Shown here piece after piece: positions 7,891 to 15,404 of a DNA stretch of 29,200 nt. Position 1 is the first letter of the stretch; every line of letters starts with the position of its first letter. Under the pieces are notes generated by a model. It was not told the origin of the DNA. It searched no databases and worked only from the letters and a program-made list of their open reading frames with translations. The DNA comes from JBCDCE01 sp039182515 (lineage in GTDB: Bacteria; Pseudomonadota; Alphaproteobacteria; Rhodobacterales; Rhodobacteraceae), in the NCBI GenBank assembly GCA_039182515.1, contig JBCDCE010000050.1, positions 1 to 29,200 of the forward strand, in the 5' to 3' direction. The translations under genes and the position numbers were made by a program.

Positions 7891-8435
7891 TCCAGAGATG
7901 CGAAGTCTGAGGCTTGCAGCTCGTAGGCCTTGCCAAAGCCCCCGTTGAGCAGCGCTTTTGAAATGTCGAAGCGTAAAAACACGAAGTCTCCGAAGTCGAT
8001 GTAGAGCTTGGCCTTGGGCACTTTGGCCACGAAGGGCGCGCGCAAAGCAGTAAAATCGGGGCTTTGATGCTCGATGATTTGGGCTTGGCCCAAAAGCGTG
8101 AGGCGCGGATGTGTGAGAGGATCGCCTTTCTCACCCGGCTCGCCGATCAGAAGCGAATAGCTGGGGTCACGCCGCAGCGCTTTGGTGTGGTGGCTGAGAT
8201 CAGACACCAAGCTGAGCGCCACGCTACGCGTCCAAATCACGGCGATCCGGGTCACAAGGGGCGCGCCGTCTTCAAGTGTGCCAAGCGCACCAAACCGGGC
8301 AGAGCTTAACAGCGATCCGGCCAAAGCAATGGCCTCCGCATCCGTAGGGCGAATAGGGTTCTGGCGTTTTTTAGAGCTTTCCATAGCTTGCACATTGGCG
8401 CGCAACCGGGCAGCGTCAAGCGATGTCTGATCCAT
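7887..8435 (-). CDS. HugZ/pyridoxamine-5'-phosphate-oxidase-like protein
   Basis: A split-barrel flavin/haem-binding-fold protein of the PPOX/HugZ superfamily, 182 aa with this start. Recognisable parts are the N-terminal NPIRPTDAEAIALA helix, the LLSSARFGALGTL..GAPLVTRIAV strand pair, SDLSHHTKALRRDPSYSLLIGEPG and the C-terminal KAKLYIDFGDFVFLRF segment. Members bind FMN or haem; the substrate here is unknown. The start is uncertain: ATG 8435 overlaps the first 13 bases of the divergent lysozyme gene, while ATG 8384 gives a 165-residue protein closer to the usual family start. An open frame continues upstream to 8720, but that part lies opposite the lysozyme and has no family similarity. The stop codon overlaps that of the spike-like gene. 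Confidence 0.8.
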   Translation of the reverse strand: MDQTSLDAARLRANVQAMESSKKRQNPIRPTDAEAIALAGSLLSSARFGALGTLEDGAPLVTRIAVIWTRSVALSLVSDLSHHTKALRRDPSYSLLIGEPGEKGDPLTHPRLTLLGQAQIIEHQSPDFTALRAPFVAKVPKAKLYIDFGDFVFLRFDISKALLNGGFGKAYELQASDFASLD

Positions 8436-8953
8436 CATCCCGCGCATTGAGATATTTGGCTGCTCATGAAGCAGTGGTTTTGGAAGCCTACCGCGACCAG
8501 GTCGGCGTTTGGACATGGGGCATCGGAATAACACAGGCCGCTGGTGTGGATGTATTGGCTTACAAAGACCGCCCCGTTTCGGTGCAAACGTGCCTAGACG
8601 CCTTCGCAGCCCTTGTGAAACGACGGTATTGGCCAGACGTCTTGGAGGCCTTTGGCAGCTTTGGTTTAACAGAGGCGCAAAGCGCGGCGGCTTTGTCGTT
8701 TCACTATAATACGGGCGCAATTGGCACAGCGACTTGGGTTCAACTTGTAAAAGATGGCGATCTCAAAGCGGCTGAAGCCTCCATGATGACCTGGTGCAAA
8801 CCCCAAAGCCTTGTGCCGCGCCGCGCCAGTGAATGTGCGCTCTTTTTCCAACAAAAATGGCCGCAAGCGATGACGCTGCGCTGCCTGGGTGTCAAAAAAC
8901 CAGGCTATTCTCCCGATCCAAACCAGATCCGTGTGCTGGACGTGGCACTTTGA
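8423..8953 (+). CDS. T4-type (GH24) lysozyme, endolysin-like
   Basis: A 176-residue muramidase that would cleave the glycan chains of peptidoglycan. Glu16, Asp25 and Thr31 reproduce the spacing of the T4 lysozyme catalytic triad (E11, D20, T26) in HEAVVLEAYRDQVGVWTWGIGIT. The later SFHYNTGAIGTATW segment matches the family's conserved F.FN.G......L motif. There is no signal peptide, so, like phage endolysins, it would need a holin or lysis to reach the wall; no holin gene is visible. The only phage-like neighbour is the spike-like gene upstream, on the same strand, with the HugZ-like gene between them. A domesticated phage or gene-transfer-agent lysis gene is plausible but unproven. Confidence 0.85.
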   Translation: MSDPSSRALRYLAAHEAVVLEAYRDQVGVWTWGIGITQAAGVDVLAYKDRPVSVQTCLDAFAALVKRRYWPDVLEAFGSFGLTEAQSAAALSFHYNTGAIGTATWVQLVKDGDLKAAEASMMTWCKPQSLVPRRASECALFFQQKWPQAMTLRCLGVKKPGYSPDPNQIRVLDVAL

Positions 8954-9006
8954 AAGCGCCAAGAGCAGCGTTCCAAAAACCTGACGCGAGCCTCTCACCA
9001 GTTGTT

Positions 9007-9090
9007 CCTAGGAGGCGAAGCCGACCATCCCCCAATCGTATCCTGGCCGCCTCCCTAGGCGGGGGCTTTCAGCCCGGCGCCCGCGGTCGG
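9007..9090 (+). other. Highly structured intergenic element, possible structured RNA
   Basis: The 258-base gap between the lysozyme and dodecin genes is dense with complementary segments. CCTAGGAGGCG (9007-9017) pairs with 9048-9059 with a single bulged C, and GCC/GGC pairs continue inwards. The 3' arm can instead form its own hairpin, CCGCCT-CCCT-AGGCGG (9047-9062). A third hairpin, GGGCT-TTC-AGCCC, lies at 9063-9075, and CCGACC (9021-9026) is complementary to GGTCGG (9085-9090). The first two structures exclude each other. I do not recognise a known RNA family, and the strand is not determined by the pairing itself. Confidence 0.35.
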
Positions 9091-9153
9091 GCAAAGGTCT
9101 TTGTTCTTCAAAAATACGTTCCAGAGTAAATGGACGACGCTTTATCCTCCACG

Positions 9154-9176
9154 CTTGACCCGGGCGTCCGGTCAAG
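9154..9176. promoter_or_regulatory. Inverted repeat upstream of the dodecin gene
   Basis: CTTGACC (9154-9160) and GGTCAAG (9170-9176) form a perfect 7-bp inverted repeat around a 9-base G/C-rich spacer, ending 35 bases before the dodecin ATG. The position suits an operator or a leader hairpin. No T-run follows, so it is not a standard terminator. No regulator can be named. Confidence 0.4.
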
Positions 9177-9211
9177 ACACTCTGCCCCGGTAATCTAGGA
9201 GGAGATTAAAC

Positions 9212-9415
9212 ATGTCAGTAGCACGCGTAACAGAGATCATAGCCAGCTCTGCGAAAAGCTTTGACGATGCGGTCGAAAACGGTGTTGAGCGGGCGTCCAA
9301 AACGCTCAAAAACGTCACAGCCGCTTGGGTGCAAGATCAAAATGTCATCGTTAAAGACGGCAAAATCACAGAATATCGCGTGGCCCTGAAAGTGACGTTT
9401 ATTCTCGAAGACTAA
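9212..9415 (+). CDS. Dodecin (flavin-binding storage protein)
   Basis: A 67-residue protein matching the whole dodecin family. Dodecins form hollow dodecamers that bind and buffer riboflavin or FMN in the cytoplasm. The sequence shows the family order: VTEIIASSAKSFDDAVENGV (strand and helix), RASKTLKNVTAAWV with the Trp (residue 39) that stacks on the flavin, then KDGKITEYRVALKVTFIL. An excellent ribosome binding site (AGGAGG) precedes the ATG. It appears monocistronic. Identity is secure; the ligand is not shown by the sequence alone. Confidence 0.95.
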   Translation: MSVARVTEIIASSAKSFDDAVENGVERASKTLKNVTAAWVQDQNVIVKDGKITEYRVALKVTFILED

Positions 9416-9429
9416 GCACGTTTTTAAGT

Positions 9430-9456
9430 CCTCACCTTCGGACCGCGAGGGTGAGG
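9430..9456. terminator. Hairpin downstream of dodecin
   Basis: An 11-bp stem (9430-9440 with 9446-9456, one T-G pair) encloses a 5-base loop 14 bases after the dodecin stop. The T-run (9420-9425) is before the hairpin rather than after it, so it is not a typical intrinsic terminator, but it may end or protect the dodecin transcript. Confidence 0.35.
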
Positions 9457-9580
9457 CTAGCAATCATAGAATTAACCGCTTTTTGCGGCGGCACACGCTC
9501 ATTTCGCATTCGGAAATAACTAACAGGTGGTAAAATCAAATTCAAAGGACGTTGCGTTGCGGTTTTAAAAACTAGATTGT

Positions 9581-10060
9581 TTACTCTTTACCGTCGTCCT
9601 CTGTGATTTCGATGGGCCTTAAAGAGGCCAAAAAACGATGAAATCGAGGGTAAATGATCTCGTATTCCTGAATAACGGGATCGACGATGACGCGAAACTC
9701 ACTGGTGTTTAATATTGCTGCCATCCCGCGTTTCCAATAGCTCCAAACCTCGTCATCTATCAGACCTTTACGGCGCAGATGATACTCTTCTGAGCAAAGG
9801 TTGAGATATTTTCTAACTGAAATTTGCAATGCGACGGAATTAGAATATTCTGCGTTTTGGTTGCTTTGTTCAGCGGCAAGTGCCATGCGAAATTCGGCTT
9901 CGATTTCAGAAAACCGTCTTGTATATTCTGCAAAGATATGAGCGCGCAAAATTCGTTTCGCTTGAAAATAGCCTGCTACCACCAAAGCTATCCCTAACAG
10001 AGCGATTGCTTCAGCGATTCCAAAAGAAAAATCGAATGCGAATTTTGGCTCATTCTGCAT
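9581..10060 (-). CDS. Unrecognised one-TM protein downstream of uvrB
   Basis: A 159-residue protein with one clear membrane helix near the N-terminus (about residues 11-33, FSFGIAEAIALLGIALVVAGYF), followed by a basic, helical, probably cytoplasmic domain. The segment YLNLCSEEYHLRRKGLIDDEVWSYWKRGM resembles small DUF4760-like membrane proteins of unknown function, but I would not assign the family firmly. Its ATG follows the uvrB TAA directly (TAAATG), so it could be translated by ribosomes that have just finished uvrB. Base composition is visibly more A/T-rich than uvrB, suggesting a different history. No ribosome binding site other than the end of uvrB can serve it. Confidence 0.65.
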   Translation of the reverse strand: MQNEPKFAFDFSFGIAEAIALLGIALVVAGYFQAKRILRAHIFAEYTRRFSEIEAEFRMALAAEQSNQNAEYSNSVALQISVRKYLNLCSEEYHLRRKGLIDDEVWSYWKRGMAAILNTSEFRVIVDPVIQEYEIIYPRFHRFLASLRPIEITEDDGKE

Positions 10061-12259
10061 TTAGCGTTTTTTCCTGCGTTGTACATTGCCGCCGCGTTGG
10101 CCGGGGCGACCAGCTGTGCTTCGGCCTGCGGCTTTTTGCGCGTCATCCACCGCTTTTTCGACCGCATATTGGCGGGCGAGGGGATCGTCAGACACCACTA
10201 GATCAACGGCCTCGAGACGCTTCACCTCATCGCGCAAGCGCGCAGCTTCCTCAAACTCGAGATTTTCAGCTGCGGCCCGCATTTTGGTTTTGAGATCGTC
10301 AAGGTGAGCCTGAAGGTTGCCACCGGCCGGTTGCTCGATCGTCGCCGTCACACGCGACATATCTGTATCGCCCTTGTAGAGCCCAGCCAGCACGTCTTCG
10401 ACGTTCTTCTTCACGGTCTCAGGCGTAATGCCGTGTTTCTCGTTATAGGCGATCTGTTTGGCGCGTCTGCGATCGGTTTCGCGCATGGCGCGTTCCATCG
10501 ACCCGGTGATCTTGTCGGCATACATGATGACCTTACCATCGGCATTGCGCGCTGCGCGGCCGATGGTTTGCACAAGGCTTGTTTCGGAGCGCAAGAACCC
10601 TTCTTTGTCCGCATCAAGGATGGCCACAAGTCCGCATTCGGGAATGTCGAGCCCCTCGCGTAAAAGGTTAATGCCCACCAGCACGTCAAAGGCTCCAAGG
10701 CGCAGGTCTCGCAGGATCTCGATGCGCTCGATGGTGTCGATGTCGGAGTGCATATAGCGCACCCGAATGCCTTGCTCGTGCAGATATTCGGTAAGGTCTT
10801 CGGCCATGCGTTTGGTCAATGTGGTTGCCAAAACGCGCATGCCCGCCTCCGCCACGCGGCGGATCTCATCCAAAAGATCGTCTACCTGCGTCTCAACGGG
10901 GCGGATCTCCACAACAGGATCCAAAAGCCCCGTGGGCCGGATCACTTGCTCGGTAAAGACGCCGCCCGTTTGCTCGATCTCCCAGGACGCTGGTGTGGCT
11001 GAAACGAACACAGACTGTGGGCGCATCGCGTCCCATTCCTCAAACTTGAGAGGGCGGTTGTCCATACAGGACGGCAGGCGGAACCCATGCTCCGCAAGAG
11101 TGAACTTGCGACGGTAGTCGCCTTTATACATGCCGCCAATTTGCGGAACGCTCACATGGGATTCATCCGCAAAAACAATGGCATGATCGGGGATAAACTC
11201 AAAAAGCGTGGGGGGCGGCTCGCCCGGCGCACGGCCCGTGAGATACCGTGAGTAGTTCTCAATTCCGTTGCAAACGCCGGTGGCTTCCAACATCTCAATA
11301 TCGAAGTTTGTGCGTTGCTCAAGACGCTGCGCCTCGAGCAATTTTCCGTCGTTCACAAGCTGATTGAGGCGCTCTTTGAGCTCCTTTTTAATGCTAATCA
11401 CGGCCTGGTTCATCGTTGGGCGTGGGGTCACGTAGTGCGAATTGGCATAGATCCGGACGCGCTCAAAGGTGCCGGTTTTCTTGCCCGTTAAGGGATCAAA
11501 CTCGGTAATGCCTTCAAGGTCTTCCCCAAAAAAGCTGAGCTTCCAGGCGCTGTCTTCGAGGTGGGCGGGCCAGATCTCGAGTGTGTCCCCACGCACCCGG
11601 AACGAGCCGCGCTGAAAGGCTTGATCGTTGCGGCGGTATTGCTGAGCGACAAGATCGGCCATGACTTTGCGCTGATCATAGGTGCGACCAACGTAAAGAT
11701 CTTGGGTCATGGCACCATAGGTTTCGACCGATCCAATACCGTAAATGCAGCTTACAGATGCCACGATGATCACGTCGTCCCGCTCCAAAAGTGCGCGGGT
11801 GGCCGAGTGCCGCATCCGGTCGATTTGCTCGTTAATCTGGCTCTCTTTTTCGATGTAGGTATCGGAGCGCGCAACGTAAGCTTCGGGCTGATAATAGTCG
11901 TAGTAGCTCACAAAATATTCAACGGCATTGTCCGGGAAGAACCCTTTAAATTCGCCGTAAAGTTGTGCTGCCAAGGTTTTGTTGGGCGCCAGAATAATCG
12001 CGGGGCGCTGCGTTTCTTCAATGACCTTGGCCATTGTGAAGGTTTTACCGGTGCCTGTGGCCCCCAACAAAACCTGGTCCCGCTCGCCATCGAGCACACC
12101 TGCTGTGAGCTCTTTGATGGCTGTGGGCTGATCACCTGCGGGCTCAAATTCAGTGGCCATGCGGAAGGTAATGCCGCCCTCGAGCTTCTCACGAGCGCGA
12201 ACATCTCCTTCGGGAGCGTGGGTAAGGGCGGGCATGGCTTCGGGCGAATTGTTATGCAT
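10061..12259 (-). CDS. uvrB: Excinuclease ABC subunit B
   Basis: UvrB verifies DNA damage and loads UvrC in nucleotide excision repair. The 732-residue protein shows the helicase motifs in order: Walker A GATGTGKTFTMAKV, the beta-hairpin region YYDYYQPEAYV, VFADESHVSVPQI, LVGINLLREGLDIPE, QTIGRAARN, and the C-terminal UVR domain (HLDDLKTKMRAAAENLEFEEAA) that contacts UvrC. Length is slightly above that of E. coli UvrB because of a short N-terminal extension and a basic C-terminal tail ending QRRKKR. The upstream region holds palindromes, but I found no clear LexA-type site of the alphaproteobacterial GTTC-N7-GTTC form. Confidence 0.97.
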   Translation of the reverse strand: MHNNSPEAMPALTHAPEGDVRAREKLEGGITFRMATEFEPAGDQPTAIKELTAGVLDGERDQVLLGATGTGKTFTMAKVIEETQRPAIILAPNKTLAAQLYGEFKGFFPDNAVEYFVSYYDYYQPEAYVARSDTYIEKESQINEQIDRMRHSATRALLERDDVIIVASVSCIYGIGSVETYGAMTQDLYVGRTYDQRKVMADLVAQQYRRNDQAFQRGSFRVRGDTLEIWPAHLEDSAWKLSFFGEDLEGITEFDPLTGKKTGTFERVRIYANSHYVTPRPTMNQAVISIKKELKERLNQLVNDGKLLEAQRLEQRTNFDIEMLEATGVCNGIENYSRYLTGRAPGEPPPTLFEFIPDHAIVFADESHVSVPQIGGMYKGDYRRKFTLAEHGFRLPSCMDNRPLKFEEWDAMRPQSVFVSATPASWEIEQTGGVFTEQVIRPTGLLDPVVEIRPVETQVDDLLDEIRRVAEAGMRVLATTLTKRMAEDLTEYLHEQGIRVRYMHSDIDTIERIEILRDLRLGAFDVLVGINLLREGLDIPECGLVAILDADKEGFLRSETSLVQTIGRAARNADGKVIMYADKITGSMERAMRETDRRRAKQIAYNEKHGITPETVKKNVEDVLAGLYKGDTDMSRVTATIEQPAGGNLQAHLDDLKTKMRAAAENLEFEEAARLRDEVKRLEAVDLVVSDDPLARQYAVEKAVDDAQKAAGRSTAGRPGQRGGNVQRRKKR

Positions 12260-12314
12260 GGCTCAGATGTAGGACGCTTGGGGGGCAAGTGCCATATCGA
12301 ATTGGCCGAACCGC

Positions 12315-12341
12315 TCAGTACTACTGACACCGATCTGTCAG
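12315..12341. promoter_or_regulatory. Overlapping palindromes upstream of uvrB
   Basis: TCAGTA-C-TACTGA (12315-12327) overlaps CTGACA-N6-TGTCAG (12324-12341). They lie 56-82 bases upstream of the uvrB start and 35 bases downstream of the Hint/RTX gene's stop. No T-run follows. They could be an operator or a transcript-end structure; no regulator can be assigned. Confidence 0.3.
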
Positions 12342-12375
12342 CAGGGTTGGAAATTCCTCTGAGACTGCGCAGTTT

Positions 12376-14520
12376 TTAGGCGCGGATCTCCGAAAACAAG
12401 GACTTGGCGGCCTGCGCTTTTGGGGCCATGCGGGCCAATCGGCCTGGATTTGTACTAAGCTCGGGAAAAAGGCTGAGCAATTCCGTGCGCGCGTCTTCCG
12501 TTAGCCCTGCGAGCCCTTGGGGCCCTGGGTGAAAGCTCTCGCTCAAAAGCCCATCTGTTTCGATCACTTCATGGCTCTCAAAAAGAAGGTGGACATAGGT
12601 GATGCGCGGCACCGTGAGGCGGTAGATCGTGTCATGATTGACCAAGAGCTTTGCGGGCACCAAAAGCTCTTCTTCGCCAAACAAAAGCTCGGCGCGCCAC
12701 CCCGAAACCAAGACGCGGTGTTGGGGAGAGACAATGACGTCTCGGCTGTTGCCCAAAGCGCCTTTTGCAATGCAAATCGGCGCGAAAACGCCACGCCCGT
12801 CTACCTCGCGCGCACCTATCCAGCGCAGCTTTTGCCATCCATGATCAAGCGTTTTGATCTGCATGCCGGGGCGCAGCGTTTCGATCCGCTTGATCCCTTG
12901 GGAGGTCTTGATCCGTGTGCCGGCCGCAAAGCACGCCACGTTGGTATTGTCATATCCGAGATCTGCGCTCGACACGCCCTCGAGCGTGATCGTGCCGCCA
13001 AGCGCCGTGTTGTCGGTAAAATCACCAACAGATTGGTTGAGGATGCCGTCATCGTCGAAATCGGCCCGCAGCTCGTGTTTGTCGCTGTAAAAGGCGGACA
13101 GATCTAAGAAATCGTTGTTGGACTGATCTCCATCCCCGATGCTTTGGCCTGTGCCCGTATTGAAATCGGTGATCGTGTCGTCGCCGTCACCAGCGTTGTA
13201 GACGAAGGTGTCAAACCCATCGCCGCCTGTGAGCGTATCGTCATCCAGCCCACCAGTGATCGTGTCGTCGCCGCCGTTGCCGTCGATAATGTCATCGCCA
13301 GCGCCACCATCCAGGATATCGTCGCCTTCCACACCCGCAGGCGTGCCTGTGGTGGAGTATTCTGGGCCCGGTGGCAGCCCCAACATGCCCGATTGGTTGA
13401 TCGGCAAAGACACATCGCCCGTGTCAGGACCCTGCACACGGACCTGCAACACGTCCTGGCCTTGATTTTCCCAATAGCGCACTTGGATCGTGTAGGTCTC
13501 ATTGGGATCGAGATCCGCATCCCCCCAACGATCCGTTGGCGCCTGGTGGCGGTCGTTGTTGTGATAGGGTAGATCGCCGCCCAATTGATTGGTGAAGGTT
13601 ACCGGGTTTCCGGCACTGTCGAAGATCTGAATGGTTGTGCCATCATCGCTGACAGTGTTGAAGCGGTAGGTGCCTCCTTGAACCACATCCAAGGTGGACG
13701 TGTAGATGATCCCGAAATCCCCGACGGCACCGGTGGTCCCGCGCACCGAATTGATCAGATTATCTTCGTCAAAATCCGTGACATAGCCGGATCCAGCTAC
13801 AGTTCCGTTCTCGATATCAAAGGCTTGTCCGTGGGCGGAGGAAAAGTCGTAGTCATAGGCGGTGTACTGCCACGCACCCGGCACAGCACCGTCCCCCGCG
13901 ATGATATCGTCGCCGGCGTCTGTGGTGATTGTGTCGTCCCCAAAACCGCCTGAAAGCGTATCGTTGTTGGTGGCCACCAGCCGCACGTTGTCGAAGTCGA
14001 GGTCGTTGGTCCCTGCAGAGCTGACATGGACAAAGCGCACCGTGACGTCATTCGACGGTGCGTCGAAGGTCACTTCGGGGGACTTCTGGCTCTCAAAATC
14101 GCGCAATGAGACAGTGTCTGTTTGCACCACAGTGCCGGTGTTGTCGACGATTTCGACGCGAATGACCTCTTCTGCGCCAGAAAAATTCTGCCACATATCA
14201 ACGTCATAGCTGAGCTTATAACTGTTACCTGCCGTCAGAGAGACGGCTTGGCTCAGCTCGAGCCCGCCGCCGTTGGCCCAACCACCCATGGCAACATATT
14301 GATCGCCGTCGCTGGCACGTGAGGCACTTTGGTGCAGGCCCCCAGTATTGGCCGTGCCGCCCAAGGTCCAGTCGGCTGGCGCGCCGTGAGCGCTGCCGCT
14401 GAAGGGGCTGTCTTGAAACGAGCCATTGGCAATAAGATTGGTATCGGGCTCATTGGTGGATGAGCCTGTAAGGGTCTGGTTGCCTTCGGTTGCCGGCGTA
14501 TCGCTCGTATTGTCTGCCAT
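12376..14520 (-). CDS. RTX calcium-binding protein with PA14-like and Hint domains
   Basis: A 714-residue acidic protein, probably exported by a type I system. Residues 28-182 form a DUF642-like carbohydrate-binding beta-sandwich ending LDFDNVRLV. A short RTX block follows at 186-210 (GGFGDDTIT), a PA14-like domain at about 216-365, a second RTX block at 398-455 (GDDILDGGAGDDIIDG and similar nonapeptides) and a Hint domain from Cys530 (ACFAAGTRIKT) with SPQHRVLVSG around His601. Hint domains can self-cleave; here no C-terminal His-Asn followed by an extein nucleophile is seen, so protein splicing is unlikely. There is no Sec signal, as expected for RTX proteins, and no type I secretion genes are nearby. 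Homologues with this Hint end are common in Rhodobacteraceae, with unknown role. Confidence 0.85.
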   Translation of the reverse strand: MADNTSDTPATEGNQTLTGSSTNEPDTNLIANGSFQDSPFSGSAHGAPADWTLGGTANTGGLHQSASRASDGDQYVAMGGWANGGGLELSQAVSLTAGNSYKLSYDVDMWQNFSGAEEVIRVEIVDNTGTVVQTDTVSLRDFESQKSPEVTFDAPSNDVTVRFVHVSSAGTNDLDFDNVRLVATNNDTLSGGFGDDTITTDAGDDIIAGDGAVPGAWQYTAYDYDFSSAHGQAFDIENGTVAGSGYVTDFDEDNLINSVRGTTGAVGDFGIIYTSTLDVVQGGTYRFNTVSDDGTTIQIFDSAGNPVTFTNQLGGDLPYHNNDRHQAPTDRWGDADLDPNETYTIQVRYWENQGQDVLQVRVQGPDTGDVSLPINQSGMLGLPPGPEYSTTGTPAGVEGDDILDGGAGDDIIDGNGGDDTITGGLDDDTLTGGDGFDTFVYNAGDGDDTITDFNTGTGQSIGDGDQSNNDFLDLSAFYSDKHELRADFDDDGILNQSVGDFTDNTALGGTITLEGVSSADLGYDNTNVACFAAGTRIKTSQGIKRIETLRPGMQIKTLDHGWQKLRWIGAREVDGRGVFAPICIAKGALGNSRDVIVSPQHRVLVSGWRAELLFGEEELLVPAKLLVNHDTIYRLTVPRITYVHLLFESHEVIETDGLLSESFHPGPQGLAGLTEDARTELLSLFPELSTNPGRLARMAPKAQAAKSLFSEIRA

Positions 14521-14748
14521 TAAAACTTTGTTACACCACTACGTACTAAATCTGATCTGCGCGACAATTGTGGCCTTTAAACGGCATTGGTTCAGAAATG
14601 GGAAAAGTTATGAATTTTTCCCCGTAAATTTTGACACAATTGCAAAAGACATCGTCCGGGCTCTTTGGCCCAAAGCGCGACATCTCAACCATTGAACCAA
14701 ACCCGATTTCAGCGCATACCAAACCCGCGATAAAGGAGAGCCAAAGCG

Positions 14749-15060
14749 ATGCGCGCACGTGTATTTCAGCCAGCCAAAACCGCAATGTCATCTGGAACCG
14801 CCAAAACCAAACGATGGGTTTTGGAATTTGCGCCGACAGGTGGCAAGGACGTGGATCCTCTTATGGGTTGGACCTCATCCTCAGATACGCAATCGCAAGT
14901 GCGCTTAAGCTTCGACACGCGCAAAGAGGCACTCGATTATGCCAAAGAGCATGGGCTCGAGGTGCAAGTCCAGGAGCCACAATCGCGCAAACCCAATGTG
15001 CGCGCGGGCGGGTATGCCGAAAATTTTGCCGTCGACCGCCGTGGGGCCTGGACCCACTAA
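14749..15060 (+). CDS. NADH dehydrogenase accessory subunit, NDUFS4-like
   Basis: A 103-residue protein of the 'ETC complex I subunit conserved region' family, homologous to mitochondrial NDUFS4 (18 kDa). It binds peripherally to the hydrophilic arm of complex I. Recognisable parts are MRARVFQPAKTAMSSG, the WVLEFAPTGGKDVDPLMGWTSSSDT core, SFDTRKEALDYAKEHGLEV and the C-terminal AENFAVDRRGAWTH. Length equals that of bacterial members. It stands alone, as usual in alphaproteobacteria, where it lies outside the nuo operon. It is divergent from the Hint/RTX gene over 228 bases and has a ribosome binding site-like AAGGAGA shortly before the ATG. Confidence 0.93.
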   Translation: MRARVFQPAKTAMSSGTAKTKRWVLEFAPTGGKDVDPLMGWTSSSDTQSQVRLSFDTRKEALDYAKEHGLEVQVQEPQSRKPNVRAGGYAENFAVDRRGAWTH

Positions 15061-15141
15061 AGCGCATGATTGAGCGTAGGGCCAGGGGCGGAGGGGTGAC
15101 CCAGCGCTTCAATCTGAAGGCCGTTTTAAGCGTCTGTGAAA

Positions 15142-15218
15142 TGGCGACCCCTGAAGGACTCGAACCCTCAACCTGCTGATTAGAAGTCAGCTGCTCTATC
15201 CAGTTGAGCTAAGGGGCC
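15142..15218 (-). tRNA. tRNA-Arg, anticodon TCT
   Basis: A complete 77-nt cloverleaf on the minus strand including an encoded CCA. The acceptor stem GGCCCCT pairs with AGGGGTC (one G-U), with G73 as discriminator. The anticodon stem GCTGA/TCAGC carries the loop CTTCTAA, giving anticodon TCT (reads AGA/AGG). The T arm has the TTCGAGT loop and the D arm is GCTC...GAGC. It is divergent from the ArsR gene and overlaps no protein gene. Confidence 0.96.
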
Positions 15219-15243
15219 ACGCCTGCCCGTGTAAGCCACGCAA

Positions 15244-15290
15244 CGCACGCTTTGCCAAGCCAAATCGTTATATTCAATAAATTGCGTGCG
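15244..15290. promoter_or_regulatory. Inverted repeat and AT-rich box between tRNA-Arg and the ArsR gene
   Basis: CGCACGC (15244-15250) and GCGTGCG (15284-15290) form a perfect 7-bp inverted repeat flanking 33 bases. Inside is the AT-rich TTATATTCAATAAATT (15268-15283), which has partial dyad symmetry (TATT-C-AATA) and resembles the AT-rich boxes bound by BigR-type ArsR repressors. The place suits an autoregulatory operator of the gene at 15405 and/or the promoter region of the tRNA. This is inference from position and composition. Confidence 0.35.
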
Positions 15291-15362
15291 AAATTTGTCC
15301 TTTTGCTGTAAGCTCATTCCAGCATGGCGCTTTTCGTCATGCGCAGGAGGCCCCACAAACGT

Positions 15363-15383
15363 GGCCGGATTAGCCATCCGGCC
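15363..15383 (+). promoter_or_regulatory. Leader hairpin before the ArsR gene
   Basis: A perfect 8-bp stem, GGCCGGAT (15363-15370) with ATCCGGCC (15376-15383), and a 5-base loop end 21 bases before the ATG at 15405. GAGGCC at 15347-15352 can pair with GGCCTC at 15380-15385 as an alternative. No T-run follows, so it is not a standard terminator. Confidence 0.35.
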
Positions 15384-15404
15384 TCAGGGATAGGATGGGT
15401 TGCC

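Noticed and set aside
8436..8720. N-terminal extension of the HugZ-like frame up to 8720
   Set aside because: This stretch is antisense to the lysozyme gene, is rich in Arg and Pro, and has no resemblance to the family.
12260..12340. LexA/SOS box upstream of uvrB
   Set aside because: A GTTC followed by 7 bases and TCGA is present on the minus strand, which does not fit GTTC-N7-GTTC or GAAC-N7-GTTC.
11561..12379. 272-codon plus-strand frame opposite the uvrB start
   Set aside because: It is antisense to uvrB's most conserved helicase motifs and shows no recognised domain.
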